64,000 nucleotides of DNA from an uncultured Christensenellaceae bacterium (GCA_944381325.1 CALWKS010000001.1:496001-560000); one strand, 5' to 3'. Numbered from the stretch's first letter, positions 25,001 through 33,485 are shown. Notes: generated from the letters alone by a model not told the origin. Numbers and translations: made by a program.

Positions 25001-25171
25001 CCTTTTCGCCTTAACCTCGCGTGTAGCCGAAACCGCCCCAGAGCTTTTCTCCACGGCTGTGTTTTCTTTGCTTTCAGAAGCCTTGCCGACTGTCGCGGGA
25101 GCATCTTTTTTCAACTCTTTTGCGACGTCTTCAGCGGCAAATTCTTTCTTTGTCTTTCTAGAGGTTGCCAT
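22091..25171 (-). CDS. Cation-translocating P-type ATPase with long disordered N-terminus
   Basis: A 1026-residue protein. The C-terminal 800 residues are a P-type ATPase with LLTGEQDDVHK (actuator TGE), PEGL in the ion-binding helix, DKTGTITEGSM phosphorylation motif, ISGDNPLT and TGDGVNDVMALKEAD hinge. PEGL in place of CPx or PEAL, together with the soluble core, recalls the CtpE-like Ca2+ group, but the ion is not certain. The first 220 residues are low-complexity Ala, Glu, Lys and Val with repeated basic clusters (SRKTKK, AKRTRSS, KKTRAKKK, KARRPRKAK, KKKSNKK). No ribosome site precedes the ATG; the promoter predicts a nearly leaderless message. Confidence 0.88.
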   Translation of the reverse strand: MATSRKTKKEFAAEDVAKELKKDAPATVGKASESKENTAVEKSSGAVSATREVKAKRTRSSGGAPRQFKERGVALPAEKEIAEKTQPVEEKQLEEKPVVSKKTRAKKKSEDAAVVVADVAETVVGESGAEEAKPVKARRPRKAKEAVSEQETQIVEEEAVNAEVLSATETQTVADTQENAASETSEIENDAQTVIAESAPEKDIKKKSNKKIKYTGELERVQPDPSQGLTEEQVQERFGRGMNNVQPNVVSKSYLGIFRSNVLTLFNFINFVLAALIFVFGEFKNMLFIGVVTVNIIVGVVQEIRSKKVLEKMSLIAAPHVDLVRGGKVVQCEISDIVIDDIMILKQGMQIPSDSIVVEGQCEVNESLLTGEQDDVHKQNGDFLYSGSFVQAGECKARVSAVGEDNFTSKLMAEAKKFKKPKSELMRSINWIIRIVTLAIFPLGILMFYTNKITTSTINEAVTGTVASVVGMIPEGLVMLTSIALAVGVIKLARKRTLVQDLYSIETLARVDMLCLDKTGTITEGSMQVEKTHIYSTKFGNVDDIMANMVSALGAQGSTFEAFAQYFRSNEKYEVVGTVPFSSSRKWSAADFGAQGKFIVGAPEFVLKERYSLVENDVKEYSAQGFRVLVLVRTTQPLKDDLDRDRLKPIALIVLSDKIRENAKDTLAYFAKQGVDLKVISGDNPLTVSKVAERAGLANADKFIDATELDTDEKIYDACDKYTIFGRVTPKQKKTLVTALKSKGHTVGMTGDGVNDVMALKEADCSIAMASGSEASRNVAQLVLLDSDFAALPSVVAEGRRVINNIERAASLFLVKTSFSILLTLLLIILQMNYPFEPIQLTLISGLFVGLPSFFLAIEPNDAKVKGSFLGKVFKKALPAGFTVATMVTIICLVYRNVGIDVSAQVSTMAFYVTSLVSFIVLMWVCIPYTKERLYLIAMCLVLYIAAITSSFIRNILSISGLTTQMTINIVFILLAVFPMIIFWRAEIGAFNGLVREMREFGQKTKEYWAELRGKKQEKKDGKKSG

Positions 25172-25180
25172 ACATTAAAT

Positions 25181-25209
25181 AATATAACATTTTTATATTA
25201 TTAAGTCAA
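25181..25209 (-). promoter_or_regulatory. Promoter of the P-type ATPase gene, predicted leaderless
   Basis: TTGACT (25204-25209) and TATATT (25181-25186) with a 17-nt spacer on the minus strand, or TATTAT at 25179-25184 with 19 nt. Either predicts a start within about 3 nt of the ATG at 25171, and there is no Shine-Dalgarno. Confidence 0.55.
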
Positions 25210-25280
25210 TAAATTATTGTCTTTCCTCTCCTCTTTTACTCTCAGCTTAAAATGCGCCTTTTATGCCGTCTTTTCGATGC

Positions 25281-25320
25281 AAAACAAAAAGCCGCCGCAC
25301 GCAACTATGCGGCGACGGCT
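25281..25320 (-). terminator. Terminator of the aro operon
   Basis: GCCGtCGCCGCA pairs with TGCGGCGGC on the minus strand, followed by TTTTTGTTTT. It lies about 20 nt beyond the tyrA stop codon. Confidence 0.88.
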
Positions 25321-25339
25321 AGATCGTCAATATAACTTA

Positions 25340-26194
25340 TCAAAGCTCTTTATTGAACTCTGTCCTGCGCTTTGTAGCTCTTATAAATTCCTCTTCGAGC
25401 GCGGCTTTATCGTCGTTTTCAAGCGCTTTTTTTATTATGTCCAGGTATTTTTCAAACTCTCTTATCGACGACAAAAGATTATCCTTGTTGCCGAGAAAAA
25501 GTTCAGACCACAGCTTTTCGTTGATATTTGCGATTCTGGTAAGATCGCGGTAACTGTCTCCCACAAAGCGCGGCGTATCGAACTGTCTGTCGTCGCTGTT
25601 TACCAGCGCGACCGCGATAGCGTGCGGAAGCTGTGATACGAACGAAATTATCTTGTCATGCTCTTCGGGCGTCAGCCTCATAACGTTTCTGAAGCCCATT
25701 TCCCTTGCAAGTCTTTCGATCGTATCGAGAGAACTCTTTTTGTTGCGCTTTGACGGCGTTATGATAAAGTTTGCGCCTTTAAAAACCTTGTCGTCCGCGT
25801 AATCGATGCCCTTTTTCTCTCTTCCTGCCATAGGATGCGCGAATACGAAGTCGGCATACTCAGGCAGAATACTTTCTATTCTTTGAGTAAAATGCGACTT
25901 TATACCCGCAACGTCGGTAATTACCGCGCCGTCCTTAAGCAGACCGCTTATCTTTTTTAACTCGCCTTCCACCTGCTTGGGATAAAGCGCTATGACCACG
26001 ATATCAGAAATGGGGATAAAAGCTTCTGCCGTGGTCGCCGCGTCGTCAACTATGCCTCGCTCTACAGCTTTCTTTACGGTCTCAGCGTCGCAATCCGCGC
26101 CGTAAACCGTGTAGCCGAGTTTTTTAAGCGCGGTAGCGTATGAGCCGCCTATAACGCCCAGACCGATTACCGTTATTTTTTCTTTTGCCGCCAT
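25340..26194 (-). CDS. tyrA: Prephenate dehydrogenase
   Basis: Oxidises prephenate to 4-hydroxyphenylpyruvate with NAD(P)+, the tyrosine branch. The Rossmann loop GLGVIGGSYA is at residues 11-20, HPMAGREKKG contains the catalytic His region, and QLPHAIAVAL is the conserved helix with the second His. 284 residues without an ACT domain. It is the last gene of the aro operon, its ATG overlapping the aroQ stop by one base. Confidence 0.94.
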   Translation of the reverse strand: MAAKEKITVIGLGVIGGSYATALKKLGYTVYGADCDAETVKKAVERGIVDDAATTAEAFIPISDIVVIALYPKQVEGELKKISGLLKDGAVITDVAGIKSHFTQRIESILPEYADFVFAHPMAGREKKGIDYADDKVFKGANFIITPSKRNKKSSLDTIERLAREMGFRNVMRLTPEEHDKIISFVSQLPHAIAVALVNSDDRQFDTPRFVGDSYRDLTRIANINEKLWSELFLGNKDNLLSSIREFEKYLDIIKKALENDDKAALEEEFIRATKRRTEFNKEL

Positions 26195-26640
26195 TACTTT
26201 ATATCCTCGTATTTTCCGCTCTCGATCATTTTGACTGCCATAACGTAACCGTCAAAGCCTTTGCCGCATATCTGAGCTTTACATACGGGAGCGGTAACGG
26301 AAACGTGTCTGAATTCTTCTCTCTTGTCGATAGCTGAAATATGCACTTCGACAACGGGCAGCATTATCGCCTTTATAGCGTCGCGGATAGCATAGCTGTA
26401 ATGAGTGTGCGCGCCGGGATTTATCACTACTCCGTCGTATTTTTCAAAGTAGCATTTATGCAGACAATCGACTATGTCTCCCTCATGATTGCTTTGAAAA
26501 AAACTCAGCTCCGTGTTGGTTTCTGCGTAGTTTTCAGTTATATATGCGCAAAGGTCGTCAAGCGTGCCGTCGCCGTAAACGTTTCTTTCTCGTATACCCA
26601 GCATATTCATGTTCACGCCGTTTATAACCATTATCTTCAT
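26194..26640 (-). CDS. aroQ: Type II 3-dehydroquinate dehydratase
   Basis: Dehydrates 3-dehydroquinate to 3-dehydroshikimate; a dodecameric flavodoxin-like enzyme. Motifs are NGVNMNMLGIRERNVYG (usual NGPNLNLLG.RE..YG, with the catalytic Arg and Tyr), QSNHEG, INPGAHTHYSYAIRDA (Asn and His), and EVHISAIDKREEFRHVS. 148 residues is typical. It sits between aroE/K and tyrA. Confidence 0.96.
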   Translation of the reverse strand: MKIMVINGVNMNMLGIRERNVYGDGTLDDLCAYITENYAETNTELSFFQSNHEGDIVDCLHKCYFEKYDGVVINPGAHTHYSYAIRDAIKAIMLPVVEVHISAIDKREEFRHVSVTAPVCKAQICGKGFDGYVMAVKMIESGKYEDIK

Positions 26641-26644
26641 AACT

Positions 26645-27961
26645 TTATTCTCCCTTTTCTATAATGCCGAGGAGTTTTTTCAGTCCCTCTTCCTCGTTGC
26701 CGTCATTGTCAAGCACAGCCTGAGCGCTGGCATAGTATCTGCTCTTTCTCGCCGCATATATAGCGCGCAGTCTTTCCGCGCCGTCCGCAAGAAGAGGTCT
26801 TCCTGCGCAATCTGCGGATTTTATTATCTTGTTTATGTTTCTTCTTACAAATACCGTAGCTCCTGAAAGAAGTAAAACGTCAGCGTTCTTTATCCTCTTT
26901 ATACAGCCGCCGCCTGTCGCTATGACCATTCCTTTTCCGAGAGAAAGTTCGTAAAGAGCGCGGCTTTCAGCGTCTCTGAAAACGTTTTCTCCCTCTTTGA
27001 AAAGTTCAGGGATAGTCTTACCCTCGCGTTTTACTATATATTCGTCCATATCGACTAATTCTCTGTTCAGAGCTTTTGCAAGTTCTCTTCCGAGAGTGCT
27101 CTTTCCGCACGACATTATGCCTGTAAGATAGATATTCAGTCCGCCTTTCAGCGCTTCTTTGAAAGATAGTTTTCTGAATATCTCCGCCGTTGCCGCCGTG
27201 TCTACTCTCTCGTCTCTCCATATACTCTGAGATTTCATTGCCTGAGCAACAAGCATATACAGACCGCCCGCAAGCCTCTTGCCAAGCTTTGCGCCTGTTT
27301 TAAGAAACTCGGTATACATCGGATTGTATACTATATCCGCAAGCGCGGCAAACTGCGAGATAACGTTTTCGCCCACAGGGCTTACTCCCTCTTTAGGATA
27401 CATTCCGACAGGCGTGCAGTTTACGAGAAGATATCCTTTTTCTCCTTTATCGCACTCACTGTTTAAAGTAGCGTAATCTATCTTTCTTACGCCTTCTTCG
27501 CGCACGTTTTCAGGATTTCTGCTTACTACGGTAACTTTTGCGCCCAGCTCTTTGAGAGCGTGCACTATAGACTTTGCCGCGCCGCCGAAGCCGAGCACGG
27601 TCGCCTTTTTACCTGCCGCGCTTATGCCTCGAGAAGTGAGCATCGATACAAAACCGTAAGGGTCGCTGTTGTAACCCTCAAGCCTGTCCCCGTTCTTTTT
27701 TACAGTGTTCACCGCACCTATATTGCGAGCTTCGTCAGACACGTAATCAAGGTTTTTCATAACGTCGGTCTTGTAAGGAATGGTAACGTTAACGCCGTCG
27801 TAGCTCAAAAGAAAATCACGGCATGAGCCTATATCCTCTCTTGCTATCTCCTTTACGTCATAGACGCCCTTTTCGCCCTTTATACCGAAGAAAAGATTGT
27901 GTATCTGCGGAGAGCGCGTATGCGCCAGCTTTTCTCCTATAACGCAAAACCTGTTGTCCAC
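26645..27961 (-). CDS. Fused shikimate dehydrogenase-shikimate kinase
   Basis: A 438-residue two-domain protein, AroE then AroK. AroE covers about residues 1-265: HTRSPQIHN substrate loop, VTIPYK with catalytic Lys64, GAVNTV, GYNSDPYGF with Asp100, LGFGGAAKS NADP loop, NCTPVGMYP. AroK covers about 275-438: P-loop GIMSCGKST (281-289), DMDEYI, FRDAESRAL with substrate Arg, ATGGGCI, and the lid RPLL. The order catalyses two consecutive-but-one steps: 3-dehydroshikimate to shikimate, then shikimate-3-phosphate. The fusion is in frame with no sign of an assembly error. Confidence 0.93.
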   Translation of the reverse strand: MDNRFCVIGEKLAHTRSPQIHNLFFGIKGEKGVYDVKEIAREDIGSCRDFLLSYDGVNVTIPYKTDVMKNLDYVSDEARNIGAVNTVKKNGDRLEGYNSDPYGFVSMLTSRGISAAGKKATVLGFGGAAKSIVHALKELGAKVTVVSRNPENVREEGVRKIDYATLNSECDKGEKGYLLVNCTPVGMYPKEGVSPVGENVISQFAALADIVYNPMYTEFLKTGAKLGKRLAGGLYMLVAQAMKSQSIWRDERVDTAATAEIFRKLSFKEALKGGLNIYLTGIMSCGKSTLGRELAKALNRELVDMDEYIVKREGKTIPELFKEGENVFRDAESRALYELSLGKGMVIATGGGCIKRIKNADVLLLSGATVFVRRNINKIIKSADCAGRPLLADGAERLRAIYAARKSRYYASAQAVLDNDGNEEEGLKKLLGIIEKGE

Positions 27962-29106
27962 TATTCCTCCTGCGGCGCGCTCTTAACGTATTCGCCGAGC
28001 AATTTAAAATCTATCGTAGACTTTTCAACATAATACAACGCCTGGATCATATCCTTGCTGTTGCAGTTGCCCTCGAGATCTACGACAAAGTAGTAACTGC
28101 CCGGATTGTTCTTAAGCGGACGCGACTCTATTTTTACCATATTTATGCCGTAGCGCGAGAAGAATCTGAGCACCTTGTAAAGCGCGCCCGACTCGTTATT
28201 AAGAGTAAAGCTCACGCTGACTTTATCCGCGTCTGTATCTGAAAGCGTTTTTGAAATTACTATAAATCTGGTAAAATTCTCTTTGTCGCTGTTTATGCCT
28301 TTTGCCAGCACTTCAAGCCCGTATATCTTCACCGCAGACTCCCCTGCAACAGCGGCAAGAGACTTGTCTCCTTTCTCGGCGACCATTTCAGCCGCAAGCG
28401 CGGTGTTTGCGTAAGATATAAGATTAAATCCGCCCTTCGCCAGATATTCGTGCGCCTGCCCGAGAGCTTCCGCCTTTGAATAAACCGTCTTGACGTCGCT
28501 GACTTTCGCGCCTTTCACTCCGAGAAGACAATGATTTATCCTTATCCATTTTTCGCCGACTATAAAGCAATTGTACTTGCCCAGAAGATCGTAAACTTCG
28601 ACGACAGAGCCTACTGAAGAATTTTCAAGCGGAACTACGCCGTAATCTATCTCTCCGCTGTCGATTGCCTTGAACACGTCCTCGAAAGCGGGATAAGCAG
28701 AAAGGTTTTCCTGAGAGCCGAAAAACTCTTCAGCCGCCTGATTGGAATAGCTCCCTCTCGTACCCTGATAACCGACTTTCGCGCTTTTTTCAAACGGTTT
28801 TCTCTCTCTTTTTATCTCTTCTACGGGATTTGTCTTGAGCTGAACTTCTTTGCTGAGGTCCATTACCGCCGTCATAAAATCCCTGGCTTCGTTTGAATAC
28901 TCCTTATTTTCAAGGCGCGAAACGGCAAGATCGAGCACTTCTTTTTCTCTTCCGCTCTGAAGAACCGTCGCACCCGCCGCGCGTTTATATTCGGCGACTT
29001 GTTTTGCAACGTTCATTCTGCGCTCGAAAAGAGGTATCATCTCATCGTCTATAGCGTCGATTTCTTTTCTCAATTCCTTTATGTCTTTCATCTCATTCTC
29101 CGACAA
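27961..29106 (-). CDS. pheA: Chorismate mutase-prephenate dehydratase
   Basis: A bifunctional 381-residue P-protein for phenylalanine. An AroQ-type chorismate mutase domain occupies about 5-90 (ELRKEIDAIDDEMIPLFERRM..AEYKR). The prephenate dehydratase is about 108-285, with GYQGTRGSYSNQAA, ENSSVGSV, and the NFTRF motif. The ACT regulatory domain at about 297-370 carries GALYKVLRFFSRYGINMVKIESRP, which predicts feedback inhibition by phenylalanine. It overlaps aroC by 14 nt and aroE/K by one base. Confidence 0.95.
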   Translation of the reverse strand: MSENEMKDIKELRKEIDAIDDEMIPLFERRMNVAKQVAEYKRAAGATVLQSGREKEVLDLAVSRLENKEYSNEARDFMTAVMDLSKEVQLKTNPVEEIKRERKPFEKSAKVGYQGTRGSYSNQAAEEFFGSQENLSAYPAFEDVFKAIDSGEIDYGVVPLENSSVGSVVEVYDLLGKYNCFIVGEKWIRINHCLLGVKGAKVSDVKTVYSKAEALGQAHEYLAKGGFNLISYANTALAAEMVAEKGDKSLAAVAGESAVKIYGLEVLAKGINSDKENFTRFIVISKTLSDTDADKVSVSFTLNNESGALYKVLRFFSRYGINMVKIESRPLKNNPGSYYFVVDLEGNCNSKDMIQALYYVEKSTIDFKLLGEYVKSAPQEE

Positions 29107-30169
29107 ACTGATATATCGCTAGAGCCGCAACCGCTTCTATAACGGAAAGCGCACGCACCACAATGCAGGGGTCGTGTCTGCCCTTGAGCGACAGCTTTAC
29201 GTTTTCGCCCGTAGCAACGTTTACGGTATCCTGCTCTTTGAATATCGAAGCCGTCGGCTTGACCGCAACGTTGAACACAACGGGCATACCCGTTGTTATT
29301 CCGCCGAGAACGCCGCCGTTGTTGTTGGTACGGGTATTTATCCTGCCGTTTTCGTCAAAATACCAGCTGTCGTTCACGACGCTTCCTCTTTCTTCAGTCA
29401 TCGCATAGCCGCTGCCGAACTCAACTCCCTTGACCGCAGGCACGGAGAAAAGAAGAGATGAAAGCACGCTTTCTATGCTGTCGAACATCGGGTCTCCCAG
29501 CCCTGCCTTAATGCCCGTAACGGCGCATTCTATAACGCCGCCCACGCTGTCGCCGTCTGCTCTCGCCTCTGCGATAACGCGTCTTATTTCCTCATCTTTG
29601 CTCTTATCGAGAAGAGGAAGAACAGCTCCTCTGAGCGCGTTTATTTCTTCGGCAGTGATGCTCACGCCGAATTTTTTATCTTTCACCTTGCCTATCGAAG
29701 ATATATGAGAAACCACTTCAATGCCCTTAGCCTCAAGCAGCTGCTTTGCGACAGCTCCAGCAAAGACAATAGGCGCGGTAAGTCTTCCGCTGCTCGCTCC
29801 TCCGCCTCTGTAATCGTTGTTGCCATCGTACTTCACGCGATAACCGTAATCAGCGTGAGAAGGTCTCATTATATCCTTAAGCTGAGCATAGTCAGAAGAT
29901 TTCGTATTCGTGTTTCTTATAACAGCGCATATCGGAGTTCCTTCGGCAACGCCGTCCATCACTCCGCACAATATCTCGAATTCGTCTCCTTCCTTTCTGG
30001 GAGTTGAAAACTCTCCACCGTTGGGCGCGCGTCTTGCCATCTCGGATTTAATAAAATCCAGATCGAGTTTTACGCCTGCGGGAACGCCGTCAAGAACAAC
30101 GCCTATCCCTGCGCTGTGCGATTCTCCGAACACAGTCATTTTAAGTTTGTTTCCCCAGGTTGCGCTCAT
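29093..30169 (-). CDS. aroC: Chorismate synthase
   Basis: Converts EPSP to chorismate with reduced FMN. All three family signatures are present: GESHSAGIGVVLDGVPAG near the N-terminus, RPSHADYGYRVKYDGNNDYRGGGASSGR in the middle, and the RHDPCIVVRA.. segment near the C-terminus. 358 residues is normal. It overlaps aroA by 4 nt and pheA by 14 nt. Confidence 0.97.
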   Translation of the reverse strand: MSATWGNKLKMTVFGESHSAGIGVVLDGVPAGVKLDLDFIKSEMARRAPNGGEFSTPRKEGDEFEILCGVMDGVAEGTPICAVIRNTNTKSSDYAQLKDIMRPSHADYGYRVKYDGNNDYRGGGASSGRLTAPIVFAGAVAKQLLEAKGIEVVSHISSIGKVKDKKFGVSITAEEINALRGAVLPLLDKSKDEEIRRVIAEARADGDSVGGVIECAVTGIKAGLGDPMFDSIESVLSSLLFSVPAVKGVEFGSGYAMTEERGSVVNDSWYFDENGRINTRTNNNGGVLGGITTGMPVVFNVAVKPTASIFKEQDTVNVATGENVKLSLKGRHDPCIVVRALSVIEAVAALAIYQFVGE

Positions 30170-31395
30170 TGTACATTTCCTCCCAGTGCAATGTATCTTT
30201 CAAGAAAATCTGGATACGACTTTGCTATGCAGGCGAAGTCGTCGATTATTATAGGCTTTTCGCAGCGCGTCGCGGCGATAGCGAGAGTCATAGCTATTCT
30301 GTGGTCGTTGAAAGAGCTGACGTTTACGCCGCCCTTAAAGCTCTCCACACCGTTAAAGACAAGGTCGTCTCCGTCTCTTTCAACATCCGCGCCTATTGCC
30401 GAAAGCTGAGTATAAACCGCTTCCAGCCTGTCGCATTCTTTTATCTTGAGTCTTGTAAGTCCCGTAAGTCTCGTCCTGCCCTTCCTCAAAGCGCACGCGA
30501 CTGAAAACACGGGTATAATGTCGGGACAGTCTTCTCCGTCGAATACCAGATCACCGTCCCCTTGCAGTTTTTCAATAAAATCCCTGATGACCTTATCGCC
30601 CTGAGAGCTGTTTTCATTCAGACCCTCAACGCGTATTTCAGAGCCGATCGCGTTGGCTACGAGAAAGAACGCCGCCTGAGACCAGTCTCCCTCTACTTCT
30701 GCGTTTACGGGCGAATATTGCTGTCCGCCTTTTATGTCGAAACGGCTTTTTCCGTCAAACGCAACTTCAACGCCTGAAGATTTCAGCGCCTGCAAAGTAA
30801 GGTCTATATATCCCTTTGAATAAAGCGGCGTGGTGATCTCGACAACGCTGTCGCCGTCCGCTAGCGGAAGCGCGAAAAGAAGTCCGCTTATAAACTGAGA
30901 GCTGACGTCTCCTCTTACTCTGTAAACTCCTGAAGGCAACGCGCCTTTTACAGTTATGTCGAGAGTGCCTTTTGCCGCGCTTTCGTCATTGTAATAAAGT
31001 CCTGCGTCCTTCCACAGCTGCTCGAATACGGTCATGGGTCTTGCGCCCAGCTTCCCTCTGCCGCTGAAATGCGTAAAACCTTTATTGAGCGCCGCGCATA
31101 CGGGCAGGCACATTCTCAGAGTCGAGCCGCTCTCGTTGCAGAACGCTTCGGCATGAGTATTCACACCGTTTGAGCCGATGACTTCCACAACGTCCGCGTT
31201 TTCGTTTATCTCCGCTCCTGCGGCACGCATAACGCCGATAGTCGCCTTGATATCCTCGCTGTATTCAAGCCCTCTTATCCTGCTTTTTCCGTGCGCAAGC
31301 GAAGCGCATATGACAGCTCTGTGCGCTAAACTCTTTGACGGCGGAACTTTGACCGTGCCGCGAAGTACAGAATCGGAAAAAGTCAGATTTTTCAT
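30166..31395 (-). CDS. aroA: 3-phosphoshikimate 1-carboxyvinyltransferase (EPSP synthase)
   Basis: Joins shikimate-3-phosphate and phosphoenolpyruvate. The N-terminal VPPSKSLAHRAVICASLA holds the S3P-binding KS and R. NESGSTLRMCLPVCAAL, GDVSSQFISGLLFALP and LTRLKIKECDRL are the later signatures, and FNDHRIAMTLAI closes the active site. The PEP loop reads CNESGSTLR (family LGNAGTAxR), placing it with class II-like enzymes. 409 residues. Confidence 0.95.
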   Translation of the reverse strand: MKNLTFSDSVLRGTVKVPPSKSLAHRAVICASLAHGKSRIRGLEYSEDIKATIGVMRAAGAEINENADVVEVIGSNGVNTHAEAFCNESGSTLRMCLPVCAALNKGFTHFSGRGKLGARPMTVFEQLWKDAGLYYNDESAAKGTLDITVKGALPSGVYRVRGDVSSQFISGLLFALPLADGDSVVEITTPLYSKGYIDLTLQALKSSGVEVAFDGKSRFDIKGGQQYSPVNAEVEGDWSQAAFFLVANAIGSEIRVEGLNENSSQGDKVIRDFIEKLQGDGDLVFDGEDCPDIIPVFSVACALRKGRTRLTGLTRLKIKECDRLEAVYTQLSAIGADVERDGDDLVFNGVESFKGGVNVSSFNDHRIAMTLAIAATRCEKPIIIDDFACIAKSYPDFLERYIALGGNVQ

Positions 31396-31396
31396 A

Positions 31397-32440
31397 TCAC
31401 TTAAAAAACTCCGCGGTCGTAGGATAAAGATAGCTTTCTCCTATCTCTTTGAGGAGCACCGCGACGAGTTTGTCTCCCAGATTTTTCTTGTCGTTGACAA
31501 CGCCTTTCACCACTTCTGAAGCGGGAGCACTGTCTTCTACGGGCAGTCCGTACATAACGGCAACGCGCGCGATCTCGTCTGCCGCGCCTTTTGCCGTAAG
31601 CCCTTTTTCTTCCGCAATTTTCGTTATCGCATACATACCCACGGAGACTGCCATTCCGTGAGAGAGTTTTTCAAAATCGTAAAACTTTTCAAGAGCGTGT
31701 CCGTAAGTGTGCCCGAAGTTGAGGAGCATTCTCTCCCCTTTGTCCTTTTCGTCCTTTTCAACCACTTCGCGCTTGATGTCGCAACAGCGGTAAATAACGT
31801 CGTCTATCACGGGGAGAAGCCCTTTCTTTCCTCCGCAATCCGCTAATGTCTTGAAAAGATTTTTGTCCTTTATGCAACCGTACTTTATGACTTCTGCCAT
31901 GCCGTCCGTAAAGAATTCTTCACTGAGCGAACTTAAAGCGTTTACGTCTATAAGCACCTGCTCAGGTTGCCAGAACGCCCCGACTAAGTTTTTGCCTTCA
32001 GTCAGATCCACAGCGACTTTACCGCCTATACTGCTGTCCACCTGAGCAAGCAATGACGTGGGGATCTGAATAAAATCTATGCCGCGAAGATATGTCGCCG
32101 CGACAAAACCCGTAAGGTCGCCGATAACGCCGCCGCCGAGAGCGACAAGCGCGTCTTTTCTTGTGATCTTCTGCTGTAAAAGCTTTGCGTAAATCTGAGG
32201 AAGAGTATTGAAAGACTTTGTCTTTTCTCCGTGCGGAAGCACGATAAGGCTGACTCTATATCCCGCTTTTTCAAGCGAAGAAACGACGCCGTCCGCATAA
32301 AGCTTAGCCACGTTGTCGTCTGTAACGACGGCAAGCCTTCTGCCTTCTCTCTTTACGTATTTTCCGACGTCGGACAGAAGACCGCGCTCAAAGACTATGT
32401 CATAACTGTTTTTCCCGAGATTTACGTGAAGAGTGCGCAT
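31397..32440 (-). CDS. aroB: 3-dehydroquinate synthase
   Basis: Cyclises DAHP to 3-dehydroquinate with NAD+ and a divalent metal. GGGVIGDLTGFVAATYLRGI is the nucleotide and active-site segment; metal ligands are the Glu in the MAEVIKYG segment and the His in LNFGHTYGHALE and HGMAVS. 347 residues, normal length. It lies between aroF and aroA with 1-nt gaps. Confidence 0.96.
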   Translation of the reverse strand: MRTLHVNLGKNSYDIVFERGLLSDVGKYVKREGRRLAVVTDDNVAKLYADGVVSSLEKAGYRVSLIVLPHGEKTKSFNTLPQIYAKLLQQKITRKDALVALGGGVIGDLTGFVAATYLRGIDFIQIPTSLLAQVDSSIGGKVAVDLTEGKNLVGAFWQPEQVLIDVNALSSLSEEFFTDGMAEVIKYGCIKDKNLFKTLADCGGKKGLLPVIDDVIYRCCDIKREVVEKDEKDKGERMLLNFGHTYGHALEKFYDFEKLSHGMAVSVGMYAITKIAEEKGLTAKGAADEIARVAVMYGLPVEDSAPASEVVKGVVNDKKNLGDKLVAVLLKEIGESYLYPTTAEFFK

Positions 32441-32441
32441 T

Positions 32442-33455
32442 TCAGACCTCTCTGCCCACTACCTGAGCTATCTGTCTTATCTGACCTACGAGATCGTCGA
32501 AGACGTTGGGCTTTATTGACTGATTGCCGTCGCACAATGCGTGCGCAGGGTCGTTGTGAACTTCGATTATAAGTCCGTCCGCGCCCACTGCAACAGCCGC
32601 TCTTGCAAGAGGCTCGACCATCCACCACTTACCCGTAGCGTGAGACGGGTCTACGACTATCGGCAGATGCGACAACTGTTTTACCGCAACTATAGCGCTG
32701 AGGTCGAGAGTGTTTCTGGTATAGTTTTCAAAAGTTCTGATACCTCTTTCGCAGAGAATTATCTGCTCGTTGCCGCCTGCCATTATGTATTCTGCAGACA
32801 TGAGCCACTCCTCTATCGTTGCGCTGAGACCGCGCTTGAGAAGAATGGGTTTTCTTGTCTGACCGAGAAGGCGGAGGAGATCGAAGTTCTGCATATTTCT
32901 TGCGCCGACCTGGATAACGTCAACGTCGCGGACGAATCTGTCAATATCGAACGGAGACATTATCTCCGTAACTATCGGCAGTCCCGTAACCTCTCTCGCT
33001 TCTTTGAGCAGTTCGAGCCCCTGATATTTGAGTCCCTGGAAAGCGTAAGGCGAAGTACGCGGTTTGAACGCGCCTCCGCGCAGGAAGTTTGCGCCCGACT
33101 GCTTTACGGCTTTTGCAACTTCCACGATCTGCGCTTCGCTTTCGACAGAACACGGTCCTGCCATAAGCGCAAGTTGCTTTCCTCCCACCTTAGTACCATT
33201 TACGTCAACGATTGTGGGCTGAGGATGAAACATCTTGTTTGCCTTTTTGAAAGGCTCGGCAACGTGCATAACTTTTTCAACGTTATGGTTTGCCTCTATC
33301 TGCGTCGGGTCGATCTTACTCGTATCGCCGACAAGTCCGAGTATTATGAGATCCTGACCGAAAACGGGATTGACCTGAACGCCGTAGCCTGTGATTTTGT
33401 CAATAAGACTGTCAACCTCGTTTTTGGGGGTATTCGGTTTGAGAATAACTATCAT
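32442..33455 (-). CDS. aroF: 3-deoxy-7-phosphoheptulonate synthase with N-terminal regulatory domain
   Basis: First enzyme of the shikimate path, joining phosphoenolpyruvate and erythrose-4-phosphate. It belongs to the AroAIbeta class: an N-terminal ferredoxin-like regulatory domain of about 70 residues (MIVILKPNTPKNEVDSLIDKI) precedes a TIM barrel with AGPCSVES, GGAFKPRTSPYAFQG, LLKRGL and VDPSHATGKW. The regulatory domain in this class usually mediates feedback by aromatic amino acids. It is the first gene of the operon, with AGAGG 7 nt before the ATG. Confidence 0.95.
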   Translation of the reverse strand: MIVILKPNTPKNEVDSLIDKITGYGVQVNPVFGQDLIILGLVGDTSKIDPTQIEANHNVEKVMHVAEPFKKANKMFHPQPTIVDVNGTKVGGKQLALMAGPCSVESEAQIVEVAKAVKQSGANFLRGGAFKPRTSPYAFQGLKYQGLELLKEAREVTGLPIVTEIMSPFDIDRFVRDVDVIQVGARNMQNFDLLRLLGQTRKPILLKRGLSATIEEWLMSAEYIMAGGNEQIILCERGIRTFENYTRNTLDLSAIVAVKQLSHLPIVVDPSHATGKWWMVEPLARAAVAVGADGLIIEVHNDPAHALCDGNQSIKPNVFDDLVGQIRQIAQVVGREV

Positions 33456-33485
33456 AGTAGTACCTCTGAAAAATATTTCCTTAAT

